A stretch of DNA of 64,000 nt from Acheta domesticus (lineage: Eukaryota; Arthropoda; Insecta; Orthoptera; Gryllidae): contig JAHLJT010004567.1 of assembly GCA_031308135.1 (NCBI GenBank), forward strand, positions 135,546,991-135,610,990. Reading direction: 5' to 3'. Of this stretch, positions 44,875 through 55,310 are shown in pieces. The position numbers were made by a program, and so were the translations under genes. Every line of letters starts with the position of its first letter. Positions within the stretch are counted from its first letter, which is position 1. The notes under the pieces were generated by a model, which worked only from the letters and a program-made list of their open reading frames with translations, had not been told where the DNA came from and did no database searches.

Positions 44875-46200
44875 AACGCTGCTCGCACGTGCCTTCGCCC
44901 TCACCCTCACCCTCACTCTGCCCCACAACTCCCCCTCGCCCTCCCGCGCACCTTGCCCTCGTAAAGCCATCGCTGTCGACCCTCCGCACGTCCTCGATGT
45001 CGCCCGTCTCCTCGCCCTCCCCCATACCCTTGCATAACCATCGCTGTCTCCCTTCCTCTCGCCCTCACCCAGTCCTCGGCCTCCCCACACCTTGCCCTTG
45101 CAAAGCCTTCGCTGTCACCTTTGCTCTCGTCCTCACCATGTCTAAGCCGTCACCCTCACTCTTGCCCTCGTCCAACACTTGCTCTCCCCTCTTACCCACG
45201 TCCTCCCCTTTCCCTTTGTCGTATCCCCTTGCCGTATCCCCTCGCCGTATCTCCTTGCCGTATCCTTTTGTCCTCACAATGCCCTATCCATTCCTCCTCG
45301 ATGTCATCCTTCCCCTTCTCCCTGTCATATCCTCTCACCCTCACCACGTTTTCGACCTACTGTCTCCTTCCCCTTCCACTTCCCCATCCCTCCACGACGA
45401 CCGTTGTCATCTACTCCTTCCCTTTCCCCCTCCCTTTGCTTACCACTTCATTTTTGATTTGTTCTTGCACTCTTTTTGCCGTAGATTTACACATACTGTC
45501 CACGTTTTCCACTCGTCACTCGTCGTCACATTTACTAAGCCAGCGTCGTCAATCTAGCAATTGCTTTTGCCTTCCCCGTACATTTCGCCCTGCTTTCCCA
45601 CTGCCCTTATTTTCCCCTCTGCCTGCACCCTCTTTCTATCGCCATGTCGTAATTTCTCAAGCCTACTGCCATGACATTGCCCAAGTCCTCCTTTTGCCCT
45701 TATCCTACCAGTTGCCGACGCAAGCTCCCGCGCCCTCGGCCTTCCCTTCATCCTCGATCTTTCCTCGCTCTAGGATCATTCTAATCTTCCCTCACTCTGG
45801 CCTGTGTTCGCATCGTTATGAGCATCATCTCCAACACCCTCGCCAGAGATCTCTCCTCCTCGCCTGCACCCTCGTTCAACTTTCATCTTTAGCTTCCCGT
45901 CAGTCCTACATCTCGCCCTCACTCCCTCCCTCTCGTCCATTCCAGCGACCTCACCTTCCTCTGCGCCCTCGTTGTACATTATTCTCTCCCATTGCCCTCT
46001 TCTCTCCCTTCCTCCTCTGTCTCTACCGCCCCACCCCACCCTCTAGGCCATTTCCTCTCTCACACCCTCGGCCCCGCCTTCGTTCTCACTTCGTCCGGTG
46101 CCCGCTCAGTTGCCGCTGTCCCCGACCTCTTCCGCGCCCCAAATTTTTTCCTTCCCCCTTGCCCTTTCCCCTGGTGCAATCACCATCGCCATCGTCCGAG
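44875..46200 (+). other. Long pyrimidine-rich block
   Basis: The plus strand is almost pure C/T with interspersed CG over about 1.3 kb, built from CCCTCGCC, CCTCACC and CCTTCCC-like words without exact period. It keeps open frames of up to 382 codons, but the products are Pro/Ser/Leu/Arg mixtures with no domain and several frames are open at once. It could form triplex DNA. I see no gene. Confidence 0.5.
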
Positions 46201-46435
46201 CCGACAATGAAGTTGGCCCGACATTCCTGCGCGCGTGCCGCGGAGACAGGGGTCAAAGGTCCCGGGTGACGTTCCAGCCCTTCCGTTGCGCCCGCGTGCC
46301 TCCCTTTCACGTTCACGCTCGTGCGCACGGCGGTCGACCTCGGCACGCCCCCCTCCCCCAACCTCCTCCGGGGCTCGAGTTCGGTCCACGTGTTCATTTG
46401 GCAGTTATTGCTGCCAGGACAATCATAAAGGACGA
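46201..46435. other. CpG-rich transition
   Basis: A CpG-rich flank of the pyrimidine block, without recognisable features. Confidence 0.35.
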
Positions 46436-46625
46436 GGTAGAATGATAATTATTTTGCTGTCTACGTCAGGGGTGACCCTTGACAGCCAGGTCACTAGCTT
46501 TCCATCTCTGGGTACCTGGGTTCTTATCCCTCCAGATCCAGGGAGAATTTCTGGTTGACAATGCAGGATCGTGACAGGTTTTCTTAGGATCCTCCGATTT
46601 ATCCTATCCACCACTGTAACATAAT
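46436..46625 (+). mobile_element. Diverged tRNA-like SINE (weak)
   Basis: A box A-like stretch (CAGCCAGGTCACTAG) is followed by a box B-like GGGTTCTTATCCC, then GGAGAATTTCTGGTTGAC, GATCGTGACAGGTTTTCTT and CTCCGATTTATCC. From memory this block order recalls an insect SINE body with a GATTGTGAC...GGTTTTCTC phrase. It has one copy only here. Confidence 0.35.
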
Positions 46626-46629
46626 TAAG

Positions 46630-48620
46630 ACTCGTGTAATTTCAACGTAATCACCTATCCATCAAATGCCTTATCGATGCCGAGTACATAACATTACGGA
46701 ACCAAATTACTTTTCTTTCAAAGCTACGATTATCTTCATTTTCGTCTGATACATTTTGTTCGTATTGAGTTTCTTGTTGTTCTTTTTATACATCTAGCAC
46801 AAGTCAAACAAGAATCCTCACATGTAGTAAAATTGTGAGGTGAGAAGTGGATCATAAATGCATCCTAAAAATTAGAAAATTTTGAATAGTTTAAGACCAA
46901 CGATACAGTTCTCGAAAACAACTGACGAAATGCTCTGTTTGCAGGGGAAATACGAATTTTACACAGACTTGCTCCCAGAATTCGATTTAGTCAACTTACA
47001 TGTTCTCTTAAAGTATCAGTTAAAAATAAATGATCAGTAAATAACATTAAAAATTAACTCTCCTCCCAAAGCCCGAAACAAGCATTTCTTTCGAGGCTTC
47101 ATTGCCAAGATCGTATTCCGTTTGAACAAGAATGGAGCAATGAAGCTTTTTTTCATCCTTTCCACCGAGAGCCCTGCGTCTTTTCCAAGACATTCTGTCC
47201 TTCCAACCATTAGTCCAGAAACAGTTGAAACTTCCTAAGAACTACTCCTTTCTGAGAAAGAAGCGACAGCAATTGCCCAAATGGCCGATGCTCGAATTCC
47301 CTCCCCTTAGGTCGGATGTGAGTCGTACCAGAGCATGGGGCTCTTTAAACTCAGAGAAATTTCAAGGAGAAAAGTAAAACACGGCACATCTTTCAACGGT
47401 AGAAGCAATATACAGGACTCGTATATTTTCTTCTGCTCCTGCATCTGATGACATTTTAAAAGCCATTAAACATTGTAATAAGTACACACGTACCCATTAT
47501 AATTCGTATAAAACGTAACCAGGAACGAATGCAGGTCTTGGAAATGAGTCGCGCTCCTCAGTTTTCTGGGAAAGAAGTGTAAATAATTATCTATTAATAA
47601 AAAATTAAATAAATGAATTAATAAGAAGTGCATTTTATTGACCAATCGAGCGAAGACCCCTTCATTTGCAATTTCTGTTTAATATAAATTGCGTCAACAC
47701 AAAAATTGATTGAAGTTCCAAGAGTTCTTCCTTCGACAATGACGTCTCGTTCGACCGAGTGCATTTTTAATCTGCTAAGTTTTTAAATCGGTCATTTCAT
47801 GACTGTTTTTGATATATTTCAACCCTAAAATACTGGAGTTATACTTTTAATAAACAGCAGACAATTTGTGTACTGATTGTGCCATAAACAAATTTTGAAA
47901 CTGCCGAATAGTGAAATTGACATTTTTGGCAGCGTTCTCCTGCGCACAATTGACCCGATTTCTGTGCTACAGACCGAAATATTTCTTTCTTAATATACTT
48001 CTAATATAACTACTTTTTTAGTCATGTTTGAAAACATTTACATATAATTCATATTTTACGGCGCTAGTATCTCTTGTACCACTGCAATATTGCGAGAATT
48101 CCCGCTGCAGAAACGCATAAGGGATTAGTGAACTCAATGCCAAGCCGGAAATTAGATGTTGGAAACAAAGCTGGACATGACCGGCCCTCGTCCCTATACA
48201 GGTGTTTCTATTACACAGGCCAACTTTGGACATTAAGTGAAGTGTTTACTTAATTCCTTACTGATCATAAACAAAATATAAGTTCATAATACGCTATTCA
48301 AAATATTTGAAATATTTTTCCCTGTTAAAATATTCGCACATTCACTTAAATACAGCATTTACGATGACAACCTATGGCCTGCATTTAAAAATTTCACTGA
48401 CTATTTCACTCATGTCTGTCGGCGTCGTAAGTAGCCAATGGTAAGCCTGGATATATTCAAATTAAACCAATCCCAGATGTTTATCGCCATCAGCTTGTTT
48501 ACCTTTTTTTTATCGCTGTAAAACCTTTGTTTACCTTTTTAAGATAACGATAACAATTGTTTCACCTCCAAAATAGCTCTTGTGCATCAATATAATATTA
48601 AAATGTGTAGTTTTGGTAAT
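46630..48620. other. Non-coding stretch
   Basis: I see no gene. The interval 47,040-47,340 is of higher complexity than its surroundings. A direct repeat (TGTTTACCTTTTT) lies near 48,498 and 48,529. Confidence 0.35.
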
Positions 48621-48626
48621 GTTTAA

Positions 48627-49007
48627 AACTCTGAAATAGAATCTATTATTAAAGATCCAGTGCCGAAAAACAGCAAAAGGAACAGAAAAAGTGTGCAAAA
48701 GAAATTTCAAGAATTTTGTCAAGACAGAAAATACAAATGGACAGCACAAACTACAAATGAAGAAATTACACATGTTTTAGGCAATTATATTCGAAGATTA
48801 GATTGTGAAGAGTACAAAGAATATGCTATTAAAACTATGTGGAACGTTACAACCAAAATTATTCAGGAAAATATTTTAATGAGTACACACGTGCGTTCAA
48901 TCCATTCGAAATTGACGAATTCCGCTGCTAATTCTTCTTGTACATCTTCCATTTCAAATACTTCTATGGAAGGCCAAGACTTGGAAACCAACTTCCTACA
49001 ACTTTAA
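48627..49007 (+). CDS. Short frame resembling Crypton-derived / QRICH1-ZMYM-type helical domain
   Basis: The frame is open from 48,627 to the TAA at 49,005-49,007 (126 codons) and lacks an early ATG, so it looks like a terminal exon or a remnant. A possible acceptor (AAATAG) lies at 48,634-48,639. The run IESIIKDPVPKNSKRN, KKFQEFCQDR, then ITHVLGNYIRRLDCEEY and KTMWNVTTKI follows the pattern of the all-alpha domain that precedes the recombinase-derived DUF3504 region in QRICH1/ZMYM2-like and Crypton proteins (P.NTK.....F..W...LN..L..F.....+..G..Y....L......). It ends in a Ser-rich tail. AATAAA lies 14 bp after the stop. It may be a host gene's last exon or a domesticated fragment. Family recognition is by eye. 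Confidence 0.4.
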   Translation, partial: NSEIESIIKDPVPKNSKRNRKSVQKKFQEFCQDRKYKWTAQTTNEEITHVLGNYIRRLDCEEYKEYAIKTMWNVTTKIIQENILMSTHVRSIHSKLTNSAANSSCTSSISNTSMEGQDLETNFLQL

Positions 49008-49020
49008 TGATTGTGCTTTC

Positions 49021-49026
49021 AATAAA
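49021..49026 (+). promoter_or_regulatory. AATAAA polyadenylation signal candidate
   Basis: A canonical hexamer 14 bp downstream of the stop of the preceding short frame, compatible with a terminal exon. In AT-rich DNA it may be chance. Confidence 0.35.
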
Positions 49027-49270
49027 TGTTATTTTAAGTAGCCTTGTTATTATTGCTTTTCGAAAGTTTTATTACCATAAAATTGAAACGTATTTTAAAT
49101 AATTTTCTGCCTTACACTGTTATTCAAATGTTACTTGATTATAAGTTATTCCAGGAGGCAGTGATAAGTCGGAGCTGAATGAAAGGCTTTCATTTTTCGG
49201 TTATAATTTTGAGTAATATTTCCCTTTTCCGTAATTCCTGTGATTTAAATTATCCTTTCAAATCATGTAA

Positions 49271-49409
49271 TGTGTTTATTCGTGAAATAGTCACACTAAA
49301 TATCACGCGAAGTGCTGTGCTAGCCGGTAAATTCACTCCTCGCTACGCGAGTCGTGAATTTACCGGCTAGCACAGCACTTCTCGTGATATTACTTATGAT
49401 AAACACATG
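49271..49409. mobile_element. Strong palindrome, about 139 bp
   Basis: The arms match as ATATCACGCGAAGTGC, TGTGCTAGCCGGTAAATTCAC and their complements, with one mismatch in about 40 bp, around a 15-base centre (TCCTCGCTACGCGAG). Weaker similarity extends out to TGTGTTTAT/ATAAACACA. The near-identity of the arms suggests a young hairpin or snap-back element. No TSD is clear. Confidence 0.65.
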
Positions 49410-50125
49410 AAAATTAATAGTTGAACTTCGTCGATAAACTTCATTAAAGTATTTGATGCTGCGTATGTGTGTGTGTCCATATAATAAAATTGAAACAAAG
49501 CACTCCAATAAACATTAGTACCTTATATTCAATGTTAAGAGTTAAATTTGGATATTGAAAGATAGGAAAATGTTATGACGAACTATAAAATACTAAATGA
49601 AACTGTGCAAAATTAGGACAATGGAAAAGTAACACACGTTTGTAAACGAATTGCCTTCCTTTTCAAACGATATTGTTGGTAGAAGCTCTATATCGTCGGT
49701 GTTAAAGTGGAACTCAGTAAATCAATTTCTGATGTTTTGTGCTATTTACATCGCTAAATCACTTTTTATGTTGTCATTATTATTATTATTATTACTATTA
49801 TTATTGTTATTAACATTTTCTATACATTAATGAAATCGCTGAAGGCATAGAAATGATCTATACTAAATACTAGGAAAACCCGGCAGACGTTCCGCCCTTT
49901 ATCTCCCTCGTTCCCCTCCCAACTCTGTTTCTCACTGTCTCTCTCTTCCTCTCTCACCCTATCTCTGTGTGTCTCTGTCTCCGCCGCTCTCTGTCCCTCT
50001 CATTCACATTTACTTGCAGATTATGCACGTCTCTGAGCAGGTGAGGAAATATCGGGAAGCGCCATACCAGCAAAAATGTAATAGAATGTTCTGGAAGAGT
50101 TCATTCTGTAGATTACGGCGTGAGA
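49410..50125. other. Non-coding stretch with (ATT)n
   Basis: A short ATT array lies at 49,776-49,815 and a CT-rich (CTCTGTCTC)-type stretch at 49,895-50,005. I see no gene. Confidence 0.45.
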
Positions 50126-50129
50126 AACG

Positions 50130-50410
50130 TTTCTTTGAGGCCAGATTTGATATACTTGGGTTTTTATTTCTTGGCGCAAGTGACCTTGTCTTCACGATGG
50201 AATATCTCAGGGTATTTCGAGTCATTCTCGTTCGTGCCGCTAGGAGCCGCATGATCGCCATCACTGCTCGATACAGTCGCATTCATGCGACTCCTAGCGG
50301 TACGACGGAGAACGACGCTAAACTGTGAGATATTCCATCGTGAAGCCAAGACACCCACAATCCAAGAAATAAAAAGCCCAATTTCAACTTGATTTATCTC
50401 TAAGCACGGA
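50130..50410. mobile_element. Palindromic MITE, family P, copy 2
   Basis: The inner arms TCTTCACGATGGAATATCTC (from 50,180) and their complement (to about 50,345) are nearly identical. The outer arms match more loosely (TTGGGTTTTTATTTCTTGG against CCAAGAAATAAAAAGCCCAA). The centre contains CCGCATGATCGCCATCACTG and an inner stem CCGCTAGGAG/CTCCTAGCGG. Order and sequence of the central 130 bp match the copy at 22,176-22,384. The outer limits are approximate. Confidence 0.65.
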
Positions 50411-50772
50411 AACATGATAGTCTTAGTGAATTTCACTTGTATACCGACGATACGTGACACCGAGAAGGAAGATGATTATGTTAAATTTTTTAATCTATAT
50501 GTTCTTGCCTAGTGTTTTCTTTGTGACCTATTTGGCTCATTTTAATTTTGGATTTAGCAAGTGTAGAAGGTTTTTTTTGATAAGTCGAATTTTTAGTGTA
50601 CTGTTTAATATCACCGAAGAGAAAATCTCCTTTGGTCAGATAAAAACGAAGAAAAACGACAATTTGTGAATTGGTGAAATTGAGAGAATAACGACAGTAA
50701 TGTATCGACCCGGAGAGCAAAGCATTTCACTATTACGCTCATGCGATTTTCAGGTGCTAGCGCTCCCTCGTC

Positions 50773-50775
<3 letters not shown>

Positions 50776-50832
<57 letters not shown>
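50776..50832. repeat. (AT)n microsatellite
   Basis: About 28 uninterrupted AT units. Confidence 0.95.
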
Positions 50833-50837
<5 letters not shown>

Positions 50838-50905
50838 CGTACTTCTCAAATAGTGAACCCTGTGTAACTAGTTTCTCAAAATTGTGAACATATTTTAAAA
50901 ACAGT
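50833..50905. mobile_element. Fragment with hAT-type subterminal repeat
   Basis: CTCAAATAGTGAACCCTG and TCTCAAAATTGTGAACAT resemble the subterminal CAAATAGTGAACATTTGG of the element at 6,025-6,557. No matching second end was found. Confidence 0.35.
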
Positions 50906-52190
50906 CAAATATTTTCATTCGTTGAACATTAAACAATATATAACGAAATTAATGCATAATAATGAAAACATGCCTTTTCGGTTTCAATAATAAAAGTTTC
51001 TAATAGTTACGAATTGAATTTCGGTTTGATTCCTGGAGTGGGATTGTGGGAGGCCCTCCACATTTTACTGGTGGATGAACACCTCTGATGTCCGGTCTTC
51101 AAGGGTTTTCCCGCTTCCCGGCTGTTAGCCATTGTCATTCCTTTCTGCCTGCTATTTTATTTAAGAGCTCTCCCTCGTCTGTCATGCTGTTTGTAGTTGT
51201 CTCTGGGGTGCTTGAGTTCGTAAACACGTAGAGAGAAATTGTCCACTGAAGTTAATTAGCTGGTTCGGAGAATATTCGTATCCAAGAGAGATATTGAAGT
51301 ATTATTAGAGCAAATAATAGAAATATGAAAATCAACGGCTGTTGCGAGAAGTTTGACTAAAAGCCAAATCCCGGAGTAGAGGTGTATTATTCTTTACTGA
51401 GATCCTCAGTCCCTACCAGTATCGGTCGTAGCTGACATAAAAGATTCTGTTCGCTGGACGATGGTAATGATAATACGAATAGAAAGATGATAGAGCAATG
51501 AAATGAGACGCAAAGGAAACGAGAAAACTCCCAGAATTTCTGCTGCCAACCCGCCTAGGTTTAACCAGGTTCTGAACCCCGTTTCACAAAGAAGGACGTT
51601 GAACGATCTGACCAATAGCGCCCGTAGCGCGGGCCTTCCCAACGCGCAGGATTCAGGGCATGGTGGCCCGGAAAATGCCTGGAGCTTTGCCCGAGCCACT
51701 TTCTCCCTTCAACTACCTCTCATTCTCCTTTGCCCCCTGCGGGCCGCCCGCCGGTCTGCAATGAAATCGCGATTTCTGATACGATTCGAGAATCTTTCGC
51801 CGTGCATTTCCTAGAAAAGTCGAAAGAGATAATACTGAAAATGCTGCAAACAAAACCGGCATAAAAAGGAGAACAGTGTTCTTTGTCTGGAAGACTGAGT
51901 GAGCAGTTTCATATTGAAAGAACGATGACGGTATTCGCGTTTACGAATTTACTAGTCTCACGGAACCGAGCGTGAGATACTTCCCGGAGGCAGTCCATGT
52001 GTCCGCGGCTCAACTAAACAGTGGGTCCAGAGGCACCCATTTGGACGGAGCTGCTCAAGAGGGCGATATTCATGGCGTTCCATGGCGTTCCGCGTCGCCG
52101 TGGCGTCGTTACTAGTGTGATGCGCGGCCTGTCGAGTCCGCCCGATGGGAGGGAAGGGAAGCTCAATCCAGCGCGAAGGTCAGTGAAAGG
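50906..52190. other. Non-coding stretch
   Basis: I see no gene. The interval 51,520-51,760 is GC-richer without a motif. Confidence 0.4.
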
Positions 52191-52194
52191 CGAG

Positions 52195-52570
52195 TGGTTC
52201 TCGGACCACTGCCATAAGTCGCTGTCACGGGACTCTGCCACGAAAGACTTCCACGGACCACTGCCATGAGCCACTGCCGTGGGCCACTGCCGAGGGCCGC
52301 TGCCACGTGCCACTGCTCCGGACCACTGCCGCGGGCCCCTGCCGCGAGCCACTGTCTCAGGCCATTGCCACAGGTCACTGCAGCGGGCCACTGCAGCGGG
52401 CCAGTGACGCAGACCACTGCCATGGCCACTGCTACTAACAACTACCACGGACCACTACCACGAGCCACTGCCACGGGTCACTACCGCAGATCACTGCCAC
52501 GGACCACTGCCACGGGACACTGCCGCGGGCAAATACCACGGCACACTGCCACGGGCCGCCGCGGGCAGTC
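52195..52570 (+). repeat. 15-bp minisatellite, about 25 copies
   Basis: Units of the form GCCACTGCCACGGAC repeat with substitutions over about 375 bp. Because 15 is a multiple of three, frames stay open on both strands and show five-residue periodicity (for example QWPAAVARGS). This is a repeat artefact, not a protein. Confidence 0.85.
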
Positions 52571-52840
52571 GGGCGCGAGCTCTTGCAATAGAGCGGGCCT
52601 GCCCTAGCGCAAAGAAGGAGCGGTAGATCATGCCCGCCCCCGGCCCGGGGCTCCGTGCGCGCGTGGGCGGGCTCGATGAGCCGGCGGCGGCGGCCGCTGT
52701 CGCTCGCCCCGATGGGCTTTCCGTGTTCGCCCCCGCGCCCGCGCCCGCGCGCCGCGACGCCTCGCGACCCTCCACCGGAACAATCGCCTCCCCCTCCCTC
52801 TCCACGCACCGATGGATCGGCGCGGCGCGAGTAAGGCAAT
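52571..52840. other. CpG-rich block
   Basis: A GC-rich stretch (GCGCCCGCGCCCGCGCG at about 52,736) follows the minisatellite and stops sharply at the foldback element. No gene is seen. Confidence 0.45.
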
Positions 52841-52857
52841 CAACGAATTTCCCATTA

Positions 52858-53188
52858 TTGCATAAAGAAAAGTTCCATTTATTATAGACAATCAGGTGAT
52901 AGTATAATATGATTCATAAAACAAAGTTGAAGTTCGTACAACGTTTCAGAAAATTGTTTGTCTCCATCATCAGGTACTATGGGATTCTTTCAATGCCAGC
53001 AACCTTTTTTCAAAAGATATTTTAAAGAATGAATAAAGCCAATGAGTACCTGATGATGGAGACAAACACTTTTCTGAAACGTTGTACAAACTTCAACTTT
53101 GTTTTATGAATTATATTATATTTTCACCTGATTGTCTATAATAAATGGAACTTTTCTTTATGCAATAATGAAAGACAATCAAACTTAA
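52858..53188. mobile_element. Foldback element with 13-bp TSD, Penelope-like (F2)
   Basis: GAATTTCCCATTA occurs at 52,845-52,857 and 53,189-53,201. Between them lie two inverted arms of about 125 bp (TTGCATAAAGAAAAGTTCC... and ...GGAACTTTTCTTTATGCAA) around about 60 bp of spacer. Each arm carries the boxes CTGATGATGG and GAAACGTTGTAC (53,050-53,086, mirrored at 52,937-52,973). The design equals that of F1 at 37.4 kb, although the sequence differs. I infer an inverted pair of Penelope-like pseudo-LTR ends. Confidence 0.6.
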
Positions 53189-53206
53189 GAATTTCCCATT
53201 ACTTTC

Positions 53207-53455
53207 ACTTTCTCGCATACCACTTACGTAGTATAGAGAAAGTACTGTATGCTACAAAAAAACGGCGAATTTTCGTCAGAAAACCCATTTTTCTCGGCCC
53301 CTGATACCGAAAACGTGGCTTTATCTTGTTTTACTTTCTCGTATACTGCATAGGCAGTATAGAGAAAGTTATGTAATGTGAAAAAAAGCGATTTTCGGCA
53401 GAGGAATTCGTATTGTAGATAGAACAATGTGCAAATTTAAGGCAAATTTGAATTA
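53207..53455. repeat. Two tandem 126-bp units, each led by a 37-bp palindrome
   Basis: Palindromes ACTTTCTCGCATAC...GTATAGAGAAAGT (53,207-53,243) and ACTTTCTCGTATAC...GTATAGAGAAAGT (53,333-53,369) have the same length. Each is followed by a related A-run and GCGATTTTCGGCAGA-like sequence. This is a diverged tandem duplication of a family also seen at 17.0 and 23.5 kb. Confidence 0.6.
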
Positions 53456-54300
53456 CTGACGCACAGACATGTTCGGCAAAATGTGATGGCGTTTAATGTG
53501 TTGCCAAGTTAAAATTTTGTCTTTCACTTGTGGAGCCATATTATTGTTATGATGTGGGCGACTAAGTGTCAGAGAACTAATTATCGCACTTATGGAATGA
53601 TCCATTATTTTAGATTACACTTTGCGTTACTAGGTTTTCTTTACCTTCGACGCCATAACCACAGCATGAAATCAGTCATACCTTTCTCGGAATTAGAACC
53701 ATAACTGCATCTTTTGGCTGATAAATTGTGGTACTCTACTGTAAAACTACCTCCTCTTCTACAAACATTAATATAACAAAGTCAATTTGCCTATATACAG
53801 GTGAAAATAGAAATATAAATGTCAAATTTAATTTTGATTAGAAAATGACTTTTTTAACTTATTTAATTTTGTTTATAAAAATAATTGTAGAATAATTCGT
53901 GTTTTTCCAATGTTATTAAAAATAAAAATTGCTTTTGAAGAAAGTATAATGATATAAGACTACAAATTATTTACGTGAAAGCATTCCGAAGATCGTAGCC
54001 AAAAATAGTGATACAAACGTATTCCTCTTCATTTCATTGGCATCTATATTTAGGAGTTCGTGACATTTACGAGAAAAAAAGAGCATAAAATCTTTACATC
54101 GTAAGATATGGAAGAAAATAAAATAACAAATTCTATTACATCTTTGTACACGTTCTATACAACGTATACGGTTACGATACAACTTTCTAGACGAAAGCTC
54201 AGTCAGTTTGAAACAGCATATACTGTTACTATACTATTTCAACCACCATTATCAGAAATCATGTTGCCGTGCGGCATCAGATACGATGCTACGAGCGACT
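53456..54300. other. AT-rich non-coding stretch
   Basis: I see no gene here. Confidence 0.45.
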
Positions 54301-54665
54301 GAAAGTAAAGTGGAAGCCCACCCTCCGCATCCGCATTTACGGCCTTCCCTGCCCCTGCCTTTCCCGAAGGACGGGGCCGTTTCGGCGTTTGCGTCTCCTC
54401 CGCCCCGGAGGCGCCGCTGCAAATCGTTAGTGTGTCCCCTGGGATTCCCCTTCCCCCCACCCCTCACCATCCACATAAAAGGTGAAACGACGCGCACGCA
54501 GCTTCCGCCCTCCGCGCGGCAGCGGCACACGTTCACCACCGCAGCTGCACCCGAGCAGAACCTGCCTTTTGGGGATACCTCCTCCTTCAAAGGGACAGCT
54601 GGAGCCGCCGCTGTCTTTCTCACCTCTGCCGCCCCGTCGTCGTCGCCGCCGTCGCCAGAGCCTTC
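54301..54665. other. CpG-rich block
   Basis: A GC-rich segment with overlapping open frames on both strands, none with a domain. Confidence 0.4.
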
Positions 54666-54960
54666 ACGTCACCGTAAACGCCCTAGATGTGAAAAAAGTC
54701 ATTGTAAACACCGTCAACGTAAAACATCATCGCCGTAAACACCAATATCGTAAACACAGTCTCCTTAAATTCCGTCATTGTAAACACCTTGATCGAAAAT
54801 ATCGTCACCGTCACCGTCACCGTAAATACCATTATCAAACACTCCGTCACCGTACACTCTGTCACCGTACATTCCGTCGCCGTACTATCCGTCATCGTAC
54901 TATCCGTCACCGTACAATCCATCACCGTACTATCACTGTCACTGCTGTCGCCGCCATGGC
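54666..54960 (+). repeat. 15-bp minisatellite (CCGTCACCGTACACT type)
   Basis: Units such as CACTCCGTCACCGTA are regular between 54,838 and 54,945; upstream the same GTCACCGTAAA words are more diverged. The histidine/arginine- or threonine/valine-rich frames here are repeat artefacts. Confidence 0.8.
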
Positions 54961-54999
54961 CATCGCCGTCGTTACTGACGTCGCTACATAATTCAAGTC

Positions 55000-55310
55000 A
55001 CGGATAACGGTATCACCGAAAACGCCGTCACTACGCTCTCACTATAAATGCTATCTCCGCAATCACAAACGCTGCCACCACCGTCACAGTCTCGATTTGA
55101 ACATTCTTTCCTCCAACTATTTCTCCGACAGGCGCTAAATTGATTTTCCATCGTCTATCCTTGTCCATTACTTCTAACAAGCTTCATAATTCCGCAACCA
55201 TATTGTCTTCTTTCTACCCAGAATCTATCACCCCACCGTTGCCCCAGTATCGGCTTAACTTTCTATCGTTCTCGTCCTCACCACCGTTTTCATCCACTTC
55301 ACCGTAATAC
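55000..55310. other. Transition of minisatellite-like sequence
   Basis: CGTCAC words fade out; no gene is seen. Confidence 0.35.

Noticed and set aside
45121..46269. 382-codon open frame on the plus strand
   Set aside because: It lies in a near-pure pyrimidine block, several overlapping frames are open at once, and the product is Pro/Ser/Leu low complexity without a domain.
52014..52607. Frames with five-residue periodicity (QWPAAVARGS type)
   Set aside because: Caused by the 15-bp minisatellite; both strands show it equally.
53050..53081. Active hammerhead ribozyme
   Set aside because: The boxes are in the right order, but the sequence between them does not pair as a proper stem II; kept only as a Penelope-like signature.
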